Part shown: one piece after another, positions 4,784 through 5,809 of the stretch | How positions within the stretch are numbered: the first letter of the stretch is position 1 | Layout of the letters: each line of letters opens with the position of its first letter | NCBI GenBank assembly: GCA_023432995.1 | Contig: JAEZES010000160.1 | Location: 1-5,809, forward strand | Reading direction: 5' to 3' | Length of the DNA: 5,809 bases | Source of the DNA: Pseudomonadota bacterium | GTDB lineage: Bacteria; Pseudomonadota; Alphaproteobacteria; Sphingomonadales; Sphingomonadaceae | Program-made: the position numbers and the translations under genes | Notes under the pieces: model-generated | What the model was told of the DNA's origin: nothing | Seen by the model: only the letters and a program-made list of their open reading frames with translations | Database searches by the model: none

Positions 4784-5248
4784 TCAGTCGAGCGGCACGC
4801 CGGGCTCGTTCTTGGCGGTGCGGATGGTCAGCGAGGTCTTGACGCTGGCGACGTTGGGCGCCGGCGTCAGCTTGCTGGTGAGGAATTCCTGGAAGCTCTG
4901 CAGGTCCCTGCTGACGATCTTGAGGATGAAATCGATCTCGCCGTTGAGCATGTGGCACTCGCGCACCTCGGGCAGGCCCTTGATGTGCTGCTCGAACCCG
5001 CGCAGGTCCTCCTCCGCCTGGCTCTTGAGGCTGACCATCGCGAACACGGTGATCGCGAAACCGAGCTTGGAGGCGTCGAGCTCGGCGTGATAGCCCTTGA
5101 TCACGCCGGCCTCCTCGAGCGCGCGGACCCGGCGCAGGCACGGCGGGGCGGTCAGCCCGACCCGCTTGGCCAGGTCGACGTTGGTCACCCGGCCCTCGGC
5201 CTGCAATTCGGCGAGCAAGCGGCGATCGATGTTGTCGAGCGTTGCCAT
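4784..5248 (-). CDS. Lrp/AsnC-family transcriptional regulator
   Basis: This 154-residue protein is near the usual 150-165 of the family. The N-terminal part (LDNIDRRLLAELQAEGR, 4-20) leads into a winged helix-turn-helix, VTNVDLAKRVGLTAPPCLRRVRALEEAGVI (21-50), with the typical CLRRV recognition helix. A linker and the RAM ligand-binding and oligomerisation domain follow (about 65-143). That domain includes VRECHMLNGEIDFILKI (95-111), matching the family's G-D/E-x-D-F loop that binds amino acids. Such proteins form octamers that wrap DNA and often repress their own gene. The specific effector cannot be told from the sequence. ATG at 5248 is preferred over the in-frame ATG at 5254, because GGGGA is 6 nt from the former and directly abuts the latter. 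The gene is divergent from the kinase-like gene. Confidence 0.93.
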   Translation of the reverse strand: MATLDNIDRRLLAELQAEGRVTNVDLAKRVGLTAPPCLRRVRALEEAGVIKGYHAELDASKLGFAITVFAMVSLKSQAEEDLRGFEQHIKGLPEVRECHMLNGEIDFILKIVSRDLQSFQEFLTSKLTPAPNVASVKTSLTIRTAKNEPGVPLD

Positions 5249-5254
5249 GGCCAT

Positions 5255-5259
5255 TCCCC
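5255..5259 (-). promoter_or_regulatory. Shine-Dalgarno deciding the Lrp-type start
   Basis: GGGGA on the minus strand lies 6 nt before ATG 5248 but 0 nt before ATG 5254, favouring the shorter protein. Confidence 0.55.
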
Positions 5260-5309
5260 GCCGTTGTAATTAAGCGCTGTCCTGCCGCGCCTTCCCCGAA
5301 ATATTATTG

Positions 5310-5338
5310 TTTATGCCGGCAATTGTCCCGCTTTGCAA
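5310..5338 (-). promoter_or_regulatory. Possible promoter of the Lrp-type gene
   Basis: On the minus strand, TTGCAA (5338-5333) and CATAAA (5315-5310) are separated by 17 nt. This is a 4/6 and 4/6 match to sigma-70 boxes, inside the only AT-rich patch of the region (about 5297-5315). It would give a leader of some 55 nt. The match is weak and alphaproteobacterial promoters vary, so this is a suggestion only. Confidence 0.3.
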
Positions 5339-5391
5339 CGCACCATCGCGACCCCGTTCCGCACTGTCCCACAAGCGTCCATTGCCATCAT

Positions 5392-5409
5392 GCGGGCAAT
5401 TGCGCCCGC
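5392..5409. promoter_or_regulatory. Inverted repeat in the divergent intergenic region
   Basis: GCGGGC-AATTGC-GCCCGC has perfect 6-bp arms around a 6-nt centre, and lies 24 nt upstream of the kinase-like TTG start. The octamer GGCAATTG inside it recurs at 5318-5325, within the candidate Lrp-type promoter. The two sites could be operators for the divergent pair, possibly for the Lrp-type protein itself. There is no direct evidence for binding. Confidence 0.3.
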
Positions 5410-5423
5410 GGCCCGCGCTTGCC

Positions 5424-5427
5424 GGAG
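5424..5427 (+). promoter_or_regulatory. Shine-Dalgarno supporting a TTG start
   Basis: GGAG lies exactly 6 nt before the TTG at 5434. No ATG or GTG in that frame precedes the conserved-looking FDDRLATVL start, so this site decides the start codon. Confidence 0.6.
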
Positions 5428-5433
5428 ATTCGA

Positions 5434-5809
5434 TTGCTGTTCGACGACCGCCTTGCCACCGTGCTGCGCACCGGCGCACCGAGCGAGGCGGCCGCGCGCA
5501 CGCAATACCGGCAACTGCTCGACCTGCTCGGCTCGATGGCCTCCGGCAGCACGAGCGCGCTGGTCGAAGCCGCCTATGACCGGCTCGCTCAGCTGGCCGA
5601 AGGGCTGCCGTCGACGGTCCAGTCGGCGATCCTGCGCACGCCCGGCCTGCGCCTGCGCAATCGGGCGCTGGTCGCCTGGCTCGCGCGCGGCGATCCGCAG
5701 GCCGCGGCGGCGGCGATGGCCACGGCGCAGCTTGGTGAAGGCGACTGGTTAACGCTGATCCCGCAATTGCCGATCACCGCCCGCGGGTTCCTCCGGCACC
5801 GCCGCGACC
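5434..5809 (+). CDS. N-terminal part of a probable sensor histidine kinase (cut by window edge)
   Basis: This is an open frame of 125 codons running off the right edge without a stop. From the TTG start it reads LFDDRLATVLRTGAPSEAAARTQYRQLLDLLG and continues as an alanine- and leucine-rich, all-helical region. Recognisable pieces are AYDRLAQL, AILRTPGLRLRNRALVAWLARGDP and LGEGDWLTLIPQLPITARGFLRHRRD. I associate this N-terminal helical region, especially the W-L-LIP-L...ARGFLRHRRD segment, with sphingomonad sensor histidine kinases that continue into PAS, HisKA and ATPase domains. None of those domains is inside the window, so the kinase assignment rests on memory of the N-terminus alone. Coding is well supported by the SD/TTG start and the frame. 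Frames 2 and 3 over the same stretch give arginine-rich shadows. Being divergent from an Lrp-type regulator suggests possible co-regulation, no more. Confidence 0.65.
   Translation, partial: MLFDDRLATVLRTGAPSEAAARTQYRQLLDLLGSMASGSTSALVEAAYDRLAQLAEGLPSTVQSAILRTPGLRLRNRALVAWLARGDPQAAAAAMATAQLGEGDWLTLIPQLPITARGFLRHRRD

Noticed and set aside
5333..5752. 139-codon plus-strand frame beginning with ATG codons across the Lrp-kinase intergenic region
   Set aside because: It is arginine-, alanine- and cysteine-rich and overlaps, in another frame, the TTG-started frame that has an SD and recognisable kinase N-terminal segments.

Overview
The window is GC-rich bacterial chromosome, most likely from an alphaproteobacterium of the Sphingomonadales. 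Three things suggest this: an AccB-AccC pair of alphaproteobacterial type, two DUF6152-type 'AHHSF' exported proteins next to a partner protein common in sphingomonads, and the start of a gene resembling the N-terminus of sphingomonad sensor histidine kinases. The assignment comes from remembered family resemblance, not from a search.

Layout. (1) 1-1507, plus strand: the biotinylated C-terminus of the biotin carboxyl carrier protein (AccB, cut by the window edge), then a complete biotin carboxylase (AccC). Together they carry out the biotin carboxylation half-reaction of acetyl-CoA carboxylase in fatty acid synthesis. (2) 1532-2534: a REP/RAYT module. An intact REP-associated tyrosine (Y1/HUH) transposase gene lies on the minus strand. 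It is flanked on both sides by near-palindromic 25-nt repeats built on the core AGGGAC(A/T)GTCCCT: six full-type copies, one copy with different arms in the transposase leader, and one decayed copy. Three of them form a 45-bp tandem array just after accC. (3) 2551-4139, minus strand: a probable operon of a DUF6152-type exported protein, an exported protein of unknown function (overlapping by 1 nt), and a small two-helix 'low-affinity iron permease family' membrane protein. (4) 4249-4680, minus strand: a second DUF6152-type protein, separated from the first by a hairpin and a perfect 16-bp palindrome. (5) 4784-5248, minus strand: an Lrp/AsnC-family regulator. (6) 5434-5809, plus strand: the N-terminus of a probable sensor histidine kinase with a TTG start, divergent from the Lrp gene across an AT-richer intergenic region.

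The part most worth a second look is the REP/RAYT module. The repeats form inverted pairs on each side of the transposase, supply its stop codon, and place a hairpin directly against its ribosome binding site. They also form hairpins after both accC and the iron-permease-like gene. I found no evidence of a wholly new system. The DUF6152 / unknown exported protein / iron-permease-like cluster is the least understood protein-coding part.
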